Below are positions 36,601 through 45,300 of a stretch of 64,000 nucleotides of DNA, piece after piece. The notes under the pieces are model-generated. The model was not told the origin of the DNA. It worked only from the letters and a program-made list of their open reading frames with translations, and did not search any database. Position numbers and translations under genes: made by a program. Origin of the DNA: Aeoliella straminimaris (GTDB lineage Bacteria > Planctomycetota > Planctomycetia > Pirellulales > Lacipirellulaceae); NCBI RefSeq assembly GCF_024054565.1, contig NZ_JAMXLR010000023.1, positions 43,561 through 107,560 on the forward strand. Direction: 5' to 3'. Within the stretch, counting starts at the first letter, position 1, and the number at the start of each line of letters is the position of its first letter.

Positions 36601-37847
36601 GCAGGTTCTGGTACACCCCGGGCCGCGATCATCGCTTGGAACGACCCCGCACCGTTGGTGCTTTCAAATGCACGTATGAAGAGATCGGTATCAAGAATGT
36701 CATTGACTCCGTCCCCATTTAAGTCGCCCGCTAGGTAGGCCGCGGCAGCGGGCAAGCCTGAAGGGTCGTACATCGCGTTGGTAACATATTCATCCCAGTC
36801 ATTGGCATCGATTACACCGCTGCCGTTCAGGTCACCGACTTCGATGGGCACTCCTGAGTACTCTACATCAAGTGTGTTGATCGAACCGTCGCTGAGCAGA
36901 ATCTTGGCAACTACGTCTTCGTAGGGCGTCTGTTTCCAGGGAGTTCCCAAGTTGATTGGACTGCCAGAAGCCAGGCTGCCACCGTTGCCACCATCGAGCT
37001 CGCCTTCACTGAGGTCTGTGCCGTCGGGGGTGGTGGTTAAGACTGTCCAACTGTCGTCGCTGTCAACGGATCCGTTGCCCGGCGAGGCATCGTAGTTGCC
37101 AGTTACTGTAGTCCAATCGCTGGAGTCGGCACTGAGCGAGCCCGCAACCGAAGTTAGAGAATAGCCAATAATCCCAATGTCTGAGCCTGTTTCATTCACC
37201 AGTGCCACAGCACCCGTTGCACGATCAATCGTCAGAACCGGGTTAAGGGGCAAGCTGGCGAAAGCACGAATTTCAACAGGCGTGAAGAAATTGTTGTCGC
37301 CAACCCCATTCGAGTCGTGGGCGATGAGGTGCAGACTATCAAAGGTGTCGCCTGGAGAGCCGAGCGCAGAACGGTTGTAGTACGGCGCCGAATTAGGAAT
37401 GCCCTGTCCCGTGATCGACGCCACCAAGCTGCCGCTGTTGTACAACTCGATGTCATAGTCGTCGTCTCGGTCGTAACAGCAGTTGTTTCTTCCCCAAAGG
37501 TCGACATTGAATGATTCGCCCGCGGCAAGGGTGATTGGGCCGTTGGTGAAATCGAAAATCAGTGTCACGTCCTGACCTGCAGGTTCGTCGCTGTGGAATC
37601 CATCCGTGTGGATGCCGGCAGGTGTTGCCGAGGTGGGATTGGCTGGATCGTAGGCGAATGGATCGTTTACCAAGTTGGTAATGTCCGTGCCGAAAGCAGG
37701 TTGGGACGAGTTGGCAGCGTCCGGGGTTAACGGCACTAAAGTGAGTGCCTGAGCTTCCAACGCCATGCCGCCTAGCATTAGTACTACAATCGTGGACTTT
37801 ACACTCAGTTGCCGAACTAGATGTACGTGCCGTTGTGAACTCAACAT
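33651..37847 (-). CDS. Triple-unit PEP-CTERM protein: three secreted dockerin/PEP-CTERM proteins in one frame
   Basis: One unbroken frame of 1398 codons (ATG 37847, GGGAG upstream). Unit 1 (about 1-430) has a signal peptide, beta domains, a dockerin-like pair (GDLNGSG near 337, GDLNGDG) and a full PEP-CTERM tail (VPEP near 411, helix, RRQHR). Unit 2 (about 431-945) starts at once with a new signal-like segment (ISLLALLAVASFALP ... AQA), then a beta-solenoid-like region with autotransporter-type spacing, a dockerin (GDYNGDG near 858) and a second PEP-CTERM (VPEP near 922). Unit 3 (952-1398) opens MKSEF with a signal peptide, a LamG-like domain, a dockerin (GDVNKDG near 1292, GDLNHDG) and a third PEP-CTERM (VPEP near 1373, RRR end). 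It may be three coupled proteins or one polyprotein. Confidence 0.75.
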   Translation of the reverse strand: MLSSQRHVHLVRQLSVKSTIVVLMLGGMALEAQALTLVPLTPDAANSSQPAFGTDITNLVNDPFAYDPANPTSATPAGIHTDGFHSDEPAGQDVTLIFDFTNGPITLAAGESFNVDLWGRNNCCYDRDDDYDIELYNSGSLVASITGQGIPNSAPYYNRSALGSPGDTFDSLHLIAHDSNGVGDNNFFTPVEIRAFASLPLNPVLTIDRATGAVALVNETGSDIGIIGYSLTSVAGSLSADSSDWTTVTGNYDASPGNGSVDSDDSWTVLTTTPDGTDLSEGELDGGNGGSLASGSPINLGTPWKQTPYEDVVAKILLSDGSINTLDVEYSGVPIEVGDLNGSGVIDANDWDEYVTNAMYDPSGLPAAAAYLAGDLNGDGVNDILDTDLFIRAFESTNGAGSFQAMIAARGVPEPASYLLMGMVAILGAVVLRRQHREISISLLALLAVASFALPTRQAQAIDYTWTGSAGNGDWNNAANWDTNGIPVDDNAGSAGLSVAGVDDSIIFAGSNMPTVNVPDIGGRNAAGTNTPILNLQSGGNLSITSGVGEIGGYITNQVGLARTLFVVGDGVGGANEDVILNVSHSGALIRHEQQVTHNFVVNSDGTLNFDAGITFSSELSAAGRPRYGTFTVNGGSVDAAGPLSNFTVAATGDALAANNYVDFTSPGGTFTADFGGNLVDLTAVQAAAALGGDGSFRSSAGYGLSITDNADNSFTVEALSQLALLTLQIDPDNGSVMIRNPTGSPVSINSYQISSVGGALDPLGWNSFSDQNLDPIGGGSNPGETWDVVGSGSANSLHEGFLLGSTEVPASGLSIGSAFDESVFGAGNEGDLVFTYRTTDGALIPGLVVYDVPPPVSGDYNGDGVVNLADYTVWRNNLGAGDESSFAPGTGNGGGVDASDYADWKSNFGSTASLPAAVRAVPEPSTIVLVLAALGSLMLTRTVKTNGVGFMKSEFSMLMRGRLGLATCFLVAWAVVGSTAQAAVSNDRAFLFGDPGSADATLAPPSVDVAANVGNGNTIGFVFNGQSATGDEIGPGGAYLDLIVGGDPRYTDVSGRPGAANGDFGARFDGTDDVLHGTPLNRPDNLSTLVEGYPLNYTGILGHGLQMWVNPAQSALGSEESPGTYQSIVFDTSLSGGPAINEVGQWTQTNSQHVSGADGIAPVPASVDVPAGDTWYHVMHHHQPTSGDTFLSVVYVDGVVVSANLDTIVAAPPANYKGELVVGAAEVNGDNNFETAEYDYFFEGDIDNLEMYVFGDNTSEGGQNWGSFDLFSDNEWIANEIANIPGGVLQPGDVNKDGNVNSSDVDAFIAGWLSVNEFAGAHGTAVAGDWETWGNGDLNHDGMTDLGDLYIMNQALAGAGVGTITADMLAGQAVPEPSSVALITLSGLASWLAWRRR
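34994..35009 (-). promoter_or_regulatory. Internal ribosome-binding site and start for unit 3
   Basis: On the minus strand GGAG stands eight bases before an in-frame ATG (base 34994, codon 952) that opens a normal signal peptide. This supports separate initiation of the third unit inside the long frame. Confidence 0.5.
36557..36572 (-). promoter_or_regulatory. Possible internal GTG start for unit 2
   Basis: An in-frame GTG (base 36557, codon 431) lies behind GGGGG on the minus strand and would give a short basic n-region (RRQHR) and the internal hydrophobic segment. The evidence is weaker than for unit 3. Confidence 0.3.
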
Positions 37848-38882
37848 GGTGTCGATTCTCCCTTTATCAACCTGGACGATGATTAGTAGGTAGCAGGGGG
37901 TATTCTCGATGAGAACAAGAGTCTTCTTACTTCACAGAATTCATTCACGCGTGAACGTGGACCCTAGCCATCGGTCCCGATGTGCATGATGGACCTTCAA
38001 CACACAACTCACTTAAGCCACAATCTTGGGAACTGCCCCCCCCCCATCGAAAATGTGGCTGACCAATCGTTCCGCCCAATCCGTCGGAACTTTGATCACA
38101 TACCTCGGTTAATCTAGACAAGTGCCGAAAAAACTATAGTTCTCTTCGGGTCTTGAGAATATACAGTCTTCGCCCCGGCTTTGTCACTTAGTTTTTGGTT
38201 CACAATGCTTTGTTTTTGTCGCATCGCCCAAGCCGCGAGCCAATTGCTGCAAGTCCTTGCTAGAATTTGATTTAACACATAAGAGAACTCGTGGGTGCAG
38301 GTTCCGTATCTCGTTACTTCGAGAATGTGGCATTGCACTTAGAGGGCAGGGGAGCACGCTCAGCAAACCGAGGTAGACCGACGCCGGCCGCGCGGTCAAC
38401 ACAGATATCTCCGACCAAAAGAGTACATGCTCCACCGCTATTGCCTCCACGTCAGGCCTAGCAGACAACTGGATGCTGCGAAACTTAATCGACAAAGACT
38501 ACTAGGCAAGGTGCGCGAAAACGATAGCGTGTGCTGCCCACACGTGTCAGCATATGCCATCGCCCAGCTTACTCAAAGTTAGGGACTGCGTCGTATAAAC
38601 TTCAACTCGAATGGGCTCAGTGTGGGACAATGCCCGTCCCACGCCGCAGCAAGGTAGCCAAGCCAGTTCAGAATCGGGCATTGTGTGCATTGGCGATGCG
38701 GTGTTGCTGTGGACGTGAGTACGTTTGCAAGCTTGCAAATTCTTGTAGCCGATGAACTCCGGAAGATAATAGTTGCAGCTACTCTATGCTTCGTGCCCTT
38801 GGTACTAGCCGGTTCCCGAGAGAATGCAATTGGGTGCTTGGATCGCAAGCTCGATGGTCGCAAGAAAAGAACGAGAACAAAA
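37848..38882. other. Gene-free region of about 1 kb
   Basis: It is lower in G+C than the surrounding genes and has only short frames with no family likeness. It contains a run of C near 38036. Promoters of the divergent genes must be here, but I cannot place them. Confidence 0.4.
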
Positions 38883-40460
38883 ATGTACTGTGTGTTGCTT
38901 CGAAATCTGTTGAGGCAGGTAATTGGATACCTCGGCTTATTTTCGGTTTTCAGCTTGCCAGTGATGGGGCAGGCGATAACAAAAGGCAGTCGCGCGACCT
39001 CTCGCGCAAAACAACCTAACATTGTCGTATTCCTCGTCGACGACATGGGGTGGACAGATACTTCTGTCCCGTACCACCGTGAACCAACGGAGCTGAATCG
39101 CCGCTATCGAACTCCGCGCATGCAACAGCTTGCTTCGCAGGGAGTGATGTTCACACAGGCATATGCCTCGGCTGTATGTTCTCCCTCGCGTATCAGCCTG
39201 ATGACAGGCATGAATGAGGCGAGGCATGGTGTAACCAACTGGACATTAGATCGAGGCCGTTCACCAGATCCTCAACACCCCCGCGTTCAGCCACCAAATT
39301 GGCCACTGAACGGCATGGCTGCCGAGCCTGGTACCGAGCGGACCGTTGTAGCCACTCCACTGCCATCCTTGTTGCAGGAAGCCGGTTATTACACGATTCA
39401 CGTGGGCAAAGCCCATTTTGGCGCCACTGACACACCCGGAGCAGATCCTAAGAACTTGGGCTTCGACGTAAACATCGCCGGTCACGCGGCTGGCGGACCA
39501 GGCAGCTATCTGGGAACGAACAATTTTAGCGCTGCGCACCGCAATGGGCGGAGAGTCTGGGACGTACCCGGGTTAGATCAGTATCATGGACAAGATATCT
39601 ACTTGACTGAAGCGTTGACGATTGAAGCTCTAAAAGCTGTCGAAGTGGCGGTGGATGAGCACAAGCCGTTTTACTTGTACATGTCGCACTATGCGATCCA
39701 CGCACCTTGGGAGGCGGATAAGCGTTTCCTCGCTGACTATTTAGGGAAAGGCTACGACGGATTGCCCGCGACTTACGCTTCCATGATCGAAAGCATGGAT
39801 GATTCTCTCGGTAAGATCCTCAGATGGTTGAGTGAGCGGGGAGTGGAAGACAATACGTTGCTTGTCTTCATGTCGGACAACGGCGTACCTAAACAGTGCC
39901 CACGCAACCTGCCACTTCGGGGCCACAAGCTGACACCCTACGAAGGCGGGGTCCGTGTCCCGATGATCGTGCGTTGGCCCGGCCGCACATCGGTGGGCAC
40001 GCGACAAGATAGCCTCGTCAAGATTGAGGATTTGTTTCCAACAATACTAGCCGCAGCTGGTGTTGAGCAGCCCCAGACCGTACAAGCGACCGATGGCGTA
40101 AACTTCCTGCCCTTGCTCGGCACGGAGGCCGACCGACCTCCATCACAACGCGAGCTGGTCTGGCATTTTCCGCACACCTACGATGGGCCACCATGGAGTA
40201 TGATTCGCAAAGGCGACTGGAAATTCATCTGGTTTTACCTCGACCAACGGTCCGAACTGTACAATGTTGCCGAAGATATCGGCGAATCGATCAATTTGGT
40301 TAATAAGCACCCCGATGTCGCGACGGAGTTGTCCGCTGCCTTACGTCGACAGCTCGTCGAACTTGGTGCACAGATTCCCATCGACAAACAAACAGGACAA
40401 CCGTTCGGTATGCCGCCGGGTGAGGAGGCGTTTGAAGCGTTAAGCCGTCCAGAGTCCTAG
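38883..40460 (+). CDS. Secreted sulfatase (type I)
   Basis: A 525-residue sulfatase from ATG 38883; the frame is open 66 codons upstream but without family likeness. The signal peptide is at about 1-30. Metal-binding D53-D54 is in VFLVDDMGWTD and the formylglycine site C99-S-P-S-R is intact. HVGKAHFG and the later MSDNGVP motif, which carries the second Asp-Asn metal pair, are also present. The C-terminal region ends with the usual ELYNVAEDIGE segment. The substrate is unknown. It lies next to a broken glycosidase-like gene and a DUF1501/PSCyt1 pair, a common planctomycete polysaccharide context. Confidence 0.88.
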   Translation: MYCVLLRNLLRQVIGYLGLFSVFSLPVMGQAITKGSRATSRAKQPNIVVFLVDDMGWTDTSVPYHREPTELNRRYRTPRMQQLASQGVMFTQAYASAVCSPSRISLMTGMNEARHGVTNWTLDRGRSPDPQHPRVQPPNWPLNGMAAEPGTERTVVATPLPSLLQEAGYYTIHVGKAHFGATDTPGADPKNLGFDVNIAGHAAGGPGSYLGTNNFSAAHRNGRRVWDVPGLDQYHGQDIYLTEALTIEALKAVEVAVDEHKPFYLYMSHYAIHAPWEADKRFLADYLGKGYDGLPATYASMIESMDDSLGKILRWLSERGVEDNTLLVFMSDNGVPKQCPRNLPLRGHKLTPYEGGVRVPMIVRWPGRTSVGTRQDSLVKIEDLFPTILAAAGVEQPQTVQATDGVNFLPLLGTEADRPPSQRELVWHFPHTYDGPPWSMIRKGDWKFIWFYLDQRSELYNVAEDIGESINLVNKHPDVATELSAALRRQLVELGAQIPIDKQTGQPFGMPPGEEAFEALSRPES

Positions 40461-40469
40461 GCCGACCAG

Positions 40470-40858
40470 TGGATGTTTGTCGGTGAAACTATGAATGAGC
40501 CCGGATGCCACGTGGGGGGTAGCAGTCTGTTGTTCGACGTCGACGGACATGGGAGTTGCTACTGCCGATCGACGATCTCGGGATTCGGCAACGCCGAGGT
40601 GGCCTGCTTTGGACCTCGGACGACGGCTTAGAGTTTGCCTTGCGTCCAATGTTGGGATCTTAAAACATTGGAAGCCACTAATTCCCGGACGGCGTTCCAC
40701 AGACCAGACGCGACCACTACGGCCGCTCGGTTAAGTTCGAGCGGCCTCAAGTTCTGGTCGTCGATGGTGAACCTGCCTACCAGTACGTACCTGGTGGTAC
40801 GTCGATAGACGGTTCAAACGGCACCAACTGTTATGTCCTCCGGCGCAAAGAGCACTAA
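40470..40858 (+). pseudogene. Remnant of a glycosidase-like gene
   Basis: The stretch 40613-40858 reads as one frame with natural-looking protein sequence: TSDDGLEFALRPMLGS, stop, NIGSH, stop, FPDGVPQTRRDHYGRSVKFE, then RPQVLVVDGEPAYQYVPGG and a final stop after RRKEH. Two in-frame TAA codons interrupt it. Such ERP-x-V-L-x-x-DG-x-P endings occur at the C-terminus of propeller glycosidases. An upstream piece in another frame (about 40470-40610, with SSLLFDVDGHGSCYCRSTIS) may be the preceding part, separated by a frameshift. The family call is tentative; the broken frame is seen directly. Confidence 0.45.
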
Positions 40859-40922
40859 GCGTTGCCAAGGCACTCGTGGGGATCGTTGCACAAATAGAGT
40901 CTACGGGTATTCAGCACTACGC

Positions 40923-42389
40923 TTAGCTCAAAATGTCGCGACAGACATTTCCGTGCACATCGGTGATGCGGTAGTCGCGGCCTTGATAGCGGTAGGTCAG
41001 ACGCCTATGGTCCAATCCCAGCAGATGCAAAATGGTTGCGTTGAGATCGTGCACGTGCATGCCGTTCTCGACAATATTGTAGCACCATTCGTCAGTCTGC
41101 CCGTAGCCGATGCCAGGTTTCACGCCGCCACCTGCCATCCAAATAGAAAAGCAGCGAGGGTGATGATCGCGTCCGAACTTCTTTGGGTCACCTTGCTTGT
41201 AAACAGTTCGTCCGAATTCTCCTCCCCAAACAACGAGAGTGTCGTCGAGCATGCCGCGTGCCTTCAGGTCTTGCACCAGCGCTGCCGATCCCTGGTCGAC
41301 CTCCTTGGCAATCTTTGGGTGGCGCTCAGGCAAATTGCTGTGATGATCCCAGCCGCGGTGATATAGCTGAATGAAACGAACGCCCCGCTCCGCTAGTCGT
41401 CGAGCCAGCAGACAATTTGCGGCGTGGGTGCCCGGCACTTTTGCATCGGGACCATACAAATCGAATGTTGCTGCAGATTCAGTCGATAGATCGATCAATT
41501 CTGGTGTCGAAATCTGCATCCGATAAGCCATTTCGTAGGCCGAAATTCGTGTGTCGATCTCGGGATCGCCAACGTTCGCGAGTCTAAGCGAGTTGAGCTC
41601 CGCCAACCGATCGAGAAACTTACGCTTTTCTTGAATGGTGGCTCCGGTGGGGTCTTGAAGGTAAAGCACAGGGTCTCCCACCGTCCGTAGCTTGACCCCC
41701 TGGTGGTTGGAAGGAAGGAAGGCACTATCCCACAGACGTGAGTAGAGAGGCTGGGCTTGGGGATCTGTGTTCTTGTCGAGCAGTACGACGAAACTTGGCA
41801 GATCGGCCGATTCGCTCCCCAAGCCGTAACTCAGCCAAGCTCCCAACGAAGGCCGGCCTGGTTGTTGGTTGCCCGTCTGGAAAAAAGTGATGGCGGGATC
41901 GTGATTGATGGCCTCGGTATACATCGACTTAACGATACAGATATCGTCGGCAATCTTGGCGTGATGCGGCAACAAGTCGCTGATCCACTGCCCAGACTGC
42001 CCATGCTGACGAAACTTGGCAATTGACCGGGCTGCCGGCAGCGACTTCTGGCCCGAAGTCATTCCGGTGAGCCGCTGGCCTTGTCGTACCGAGTCCGGCA
42101 ACTCTTGTCCGTCGTGCTGTTCAAGTTGCGGTTTGTAGTCGAACGTGTCCATTTGGCTGGGCGCGCCCGATTGGCAGAGGTAAATAACTCGCTTGGCCCG
42201 CGGCGCAAAGTGCGTTGCGCCCGCCATGCCGGGAGCGTACCCTGGGCCGTTCTGCTCGGCGAGCGACTTGGCGTGGGCGTGCGTTGTTGGAGCTAGACTT
42301 GACAGTGCAGCTAGTCCAATCGCGGAGGAACCGGCCGCGAAAAAGTGGCGGCGATTGATCTGTAAGCGGAGTTCTTCGATTGGATGCAT
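40923..42389 (-). CDS. DUF1501 domain-containing protein (alkaline-phosphatase-fold)
   Basis: A 488-residue exported protein. The N-terminus NRRHFFAAGSSAIGLAAL resembles a Tat-type signal. The DUF1501 body starts with AKRVIYLCQSGAPSQMDTFD (about 66-84) and carries GGWDHH-like RGWDHHSNL, the VVWGGEFGRT motif, RDHHPRCFS and [15 protein letters not shown] [12 protein letters not shown] (about 450). These follow the metal-site order of the sulfatase/phosphatase superfamily. The family is nearly always paired with a PSCyt1 protein, here the gene ending three bases upstream. The biochemical role is unknown, probably in surface polysaccharide or sulfoester breakdown. Confidence 0.88.
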   Translation of the reverse strand: MHPIEELRLQINRRHFFAAGSSAIGLAALSSLAPTTHAHAKSLAEQNGPGYAPGMAGATHFAPRAKRVIYLCQSGAPSQMDTFDYKPQLEQHDGQELPDSVRQGQRLTGMTSGQKSLPAARSIAKFRQHGQSGQWISDLLPHHAKIADDICIVKSMYTEAINHDPAITFFQTGNQQPGRPSLGAWLSYGLGSESADLPSFVVLLDKNTDPQAQPLYSRLWDSAFLPSNHQGVKLRTVGDPVLYLQDPTGATIQEKRKFLDRLAELNSLRLANVGDPEIDTRISAYEMAYRMQISTPELIDLSTESAATFDLYGPDAKVPGTHAANCLLARRLAERGVRFIQLYHRGWDHHSNLPERHPKIAKEVDQGSAALVQDLKARGMLDDTLVVWGGEFGRTVYKQGDPKKFGRDHHPRCFSIWMAGGGVKPGIGYGQTDEWCYNIVENGMHVHDLNATILHLLGLDHRRLTYRYQGRDYRITDVHGNVCRDILS

Positions 42390-42392
42390 GAT

Positions 42393-45300
42393 CTAATTCT
42401 TCGTGATGAACTCGCTGAGGTTCAACATTAGCCGGGCCACCGATGTCATGGCGGCATGTTCGGATAGTGGCAACTGCGTGTCTCGTTTAGACTCGCCAAC
42501 TGAGAGCAGGTCTTTCGCCTTGTCCGGCGACGCGCTATACATGCTCACCAACTCCGAGTTTGTATCTAACAGCACTTCGAGTTCAGCCACGGTGGGTGGC
42601 CTTCCCAAACAAACTTCCATTCCAAACCGGATCTGTTCCTCAGTAGTCTCTCCACCTTCGGTAAGCATCCGCTCTGCCAACGCGCGTGCCGCTTCAACGA
42701 ATTGAGGGTCGTGCAGCAACACAAAAGCCTGCAGAGGAGTATTGGTCCGCGATCGTCGAATCTGGCAATACTCACGGGAGGGGGCATCGAAGACCGCCAT
42801 GGATGGTGGGGGTACCGTGCGTTTCCAATAAGTATAGATGCTCCGTCGGTATAGCTTGTCACCAGAGTCTTGTTCGTACTTGCTGGAAAACCCGGGGCGG
42901 TTGTTTACTTCTAACCACAGTCCTTTGGGGTGATAGGGGAATACACTCGCACCGCCGATCTTTCGATTGAGCAGCCCACTTGCGGATAAGGCAGTGTCGC
43001 GAATCACTTCGGCATCCATTCGCATTCTCGGTCCGCGGGAAAGATAGCGGTTCTCTGGATCGCGAGCATAGGATTCTTGAGTGACCGAGGACGATTGCCG
43101 ATATGTTTCCGACAGCATAATGTTTTTCAGCAGGGCCTTGGTGTCCCAGCCCGACTCCACGTACTCGATCGCCAACCAGTCGAGCAACTCGAGATGGACA
43201 GGCACAGAGCTCTGAAGGCCAAAGTCCTCGGGCGTCTCGCACAGCCCAAGTCCGAACAGTTGTGTCCAGATTCGGTTGGCGGCGACCCGCGCCGTGAGCG
43301 GGTGATTTGGCATTGTTAGCCAGCGAGCCAAGCCCAAGCGATTACGTGGAAAGTCCTCCGGCATGGGAGGCAGCATGGACGGCGTGCTCGGTTGGACCTG
43401 TTCGCGTCGTTTGTCGTACTCGCCTCGCTCTAATACATAAGTCCCCCGCGACTGCTCCATATCACGCATGATCATTGTTTTGGGGATCTCCGCTTGCAAT
43501 TGATCCCTCCGTTCCTGGGCAGCCGTGAGATGGTTCCAGGCATCTTTCACAAAGTCTGGGCCACCCTGCTCAATCATCAGCGAACGTACTGCCCGCTGTT
43601 GTTCTCGAGTCCGTTTCTGAGCTGGAACGCGTATCGCGTTTAGACGGGCATCTCCTAGGGGTAACACCTGCTTGGAGGCGAAGGCAAACTGAAAGCAACC
43701 GAGTTGGTGTCCAGTATACTGGCTGGCAAAATGCAACGTTATTCGCAGGTGCCCGCGTTCGCTAGCCTGCAAAGGTTCTTTGAGTTGGAAGCTGGCAGTT
43801 AGCGTCTCGTTCTGGCGGCCGTGGACAGCCCACCCCGATTGGTCAATTTTGCCATCCGCGGCCAGTGCAGCATCGTATCCAGCTTGCGAATAGTCGGCAA
43901 AGGCACTCTTTACAGGAACGCTTACGGCACGTTCGTCCCGTTCCGACGGCAAGTACTCTACGGTCAACTCAGACAACACGAAATTGCCATTGGCGCTCCG
44001 CCCAAGCCCCCCCGTTGGCGTGCTGGATGTGGGTAGCGCTGTCAAACTGATTCCGTAAACAGTGTGGTCTTCAACCGGAATAGTGACTTCGTAGACGTCC
44101 TGATCGGGAATCGCGCCCTCTGCAAATACTCTTCCGTGGTCGTTGACTGAGAGTTCGGTTCCGTTCAAGGAAGAAACTGAGTCCGGAACCAAGATTTGCC
44201 ACTCTTCGTTGTGGTCGCCAAGTAGTCGACGCTCAAACGCCTCCACATTCGGCGCCCAGTCTTCAAAGGCGTCGTCTAGCAATAGACGTGCTTCTCGCAA
44301 TTCATGCTCTGCAGATTCGATCGCCGCAACCTGGTACGGCGACGGAATGCGCGCTTGGGGTTCGAATCCATTCATTCCCTTCTCAGGAACCTGATTAAAA
44401 AAGGCCGTGAATTCGTAGAACTCTCTCTGTGGAAATGGATCAAACTTGTGATCGTGGCACCGCGCACATGATACGGTCAAGCCAAGCCAAGTCGTTCCTG
44501 TCGTGGACGTGCGATCAATGACGTATTCGACTCGATACTCTTCATCGATCACTCCTCCCTCGACCGTAATCGGATGATTGCGATTGAACCCGGTCGCCAA
44601 CTTCTGCTGCTCGGTCGCCTGAGGCAACAGATCGCCGGCCAGTTGCTCGATGGTAAATTCGTCGAACGGCTTATTGTCGTTGTACGCTTGGATTACCCAG
44701 TCGCGCCAGGCCCATTGATCACGCCGAAAGTCATACTGATAGCCATGGCTGTCGGCGTATCGTGCCGCGTCTAGCCAATAGCGTGCTTGATGTTCGCCAT
44801 AGGCGGGCGAGGCGAGCAGTTGGTCGATAGCTCGCGACCAGGCCTCTGGAGAATCATCCGACAGGAAGTCAGTAAGTTGCTTCCGAGTGGGTGGTAGCCC
44901 GGTCAAATCAAAGGTCGCACGGCGAAGCAGCGTCCAGCGGTCGGCTCGCGGCGAGATTTTCCAAGATCTCTGTTTGAGTGTTGCAAACACAAGGCGGTCG
45001 ATAGGATGCTGCCTCCATTTGGCGTCACCAACGTCGGGCATCTCTGGCTTCTTCGGAGGACGGAATGACCAATGCTTCTGATAGATGGCTCCCTCGTCAA
45101 TCCACTGCGTTAGCAGTTCGATCTCCTCGGAGCTGAGCGGCTTCTTGTTGCTATCAACTGGTGGCATCTGCAGATCTGGGTCATCGCTCGTAATCCTCGC
45201 AACGACCTCGCTAGCGCCGGCGTCACCGGAAACAATGGCCGATCCAATCGCAGACTCACGAACGTCCAGGCGAAGATCTGCTTTTCGACTCGCCTCGTCG

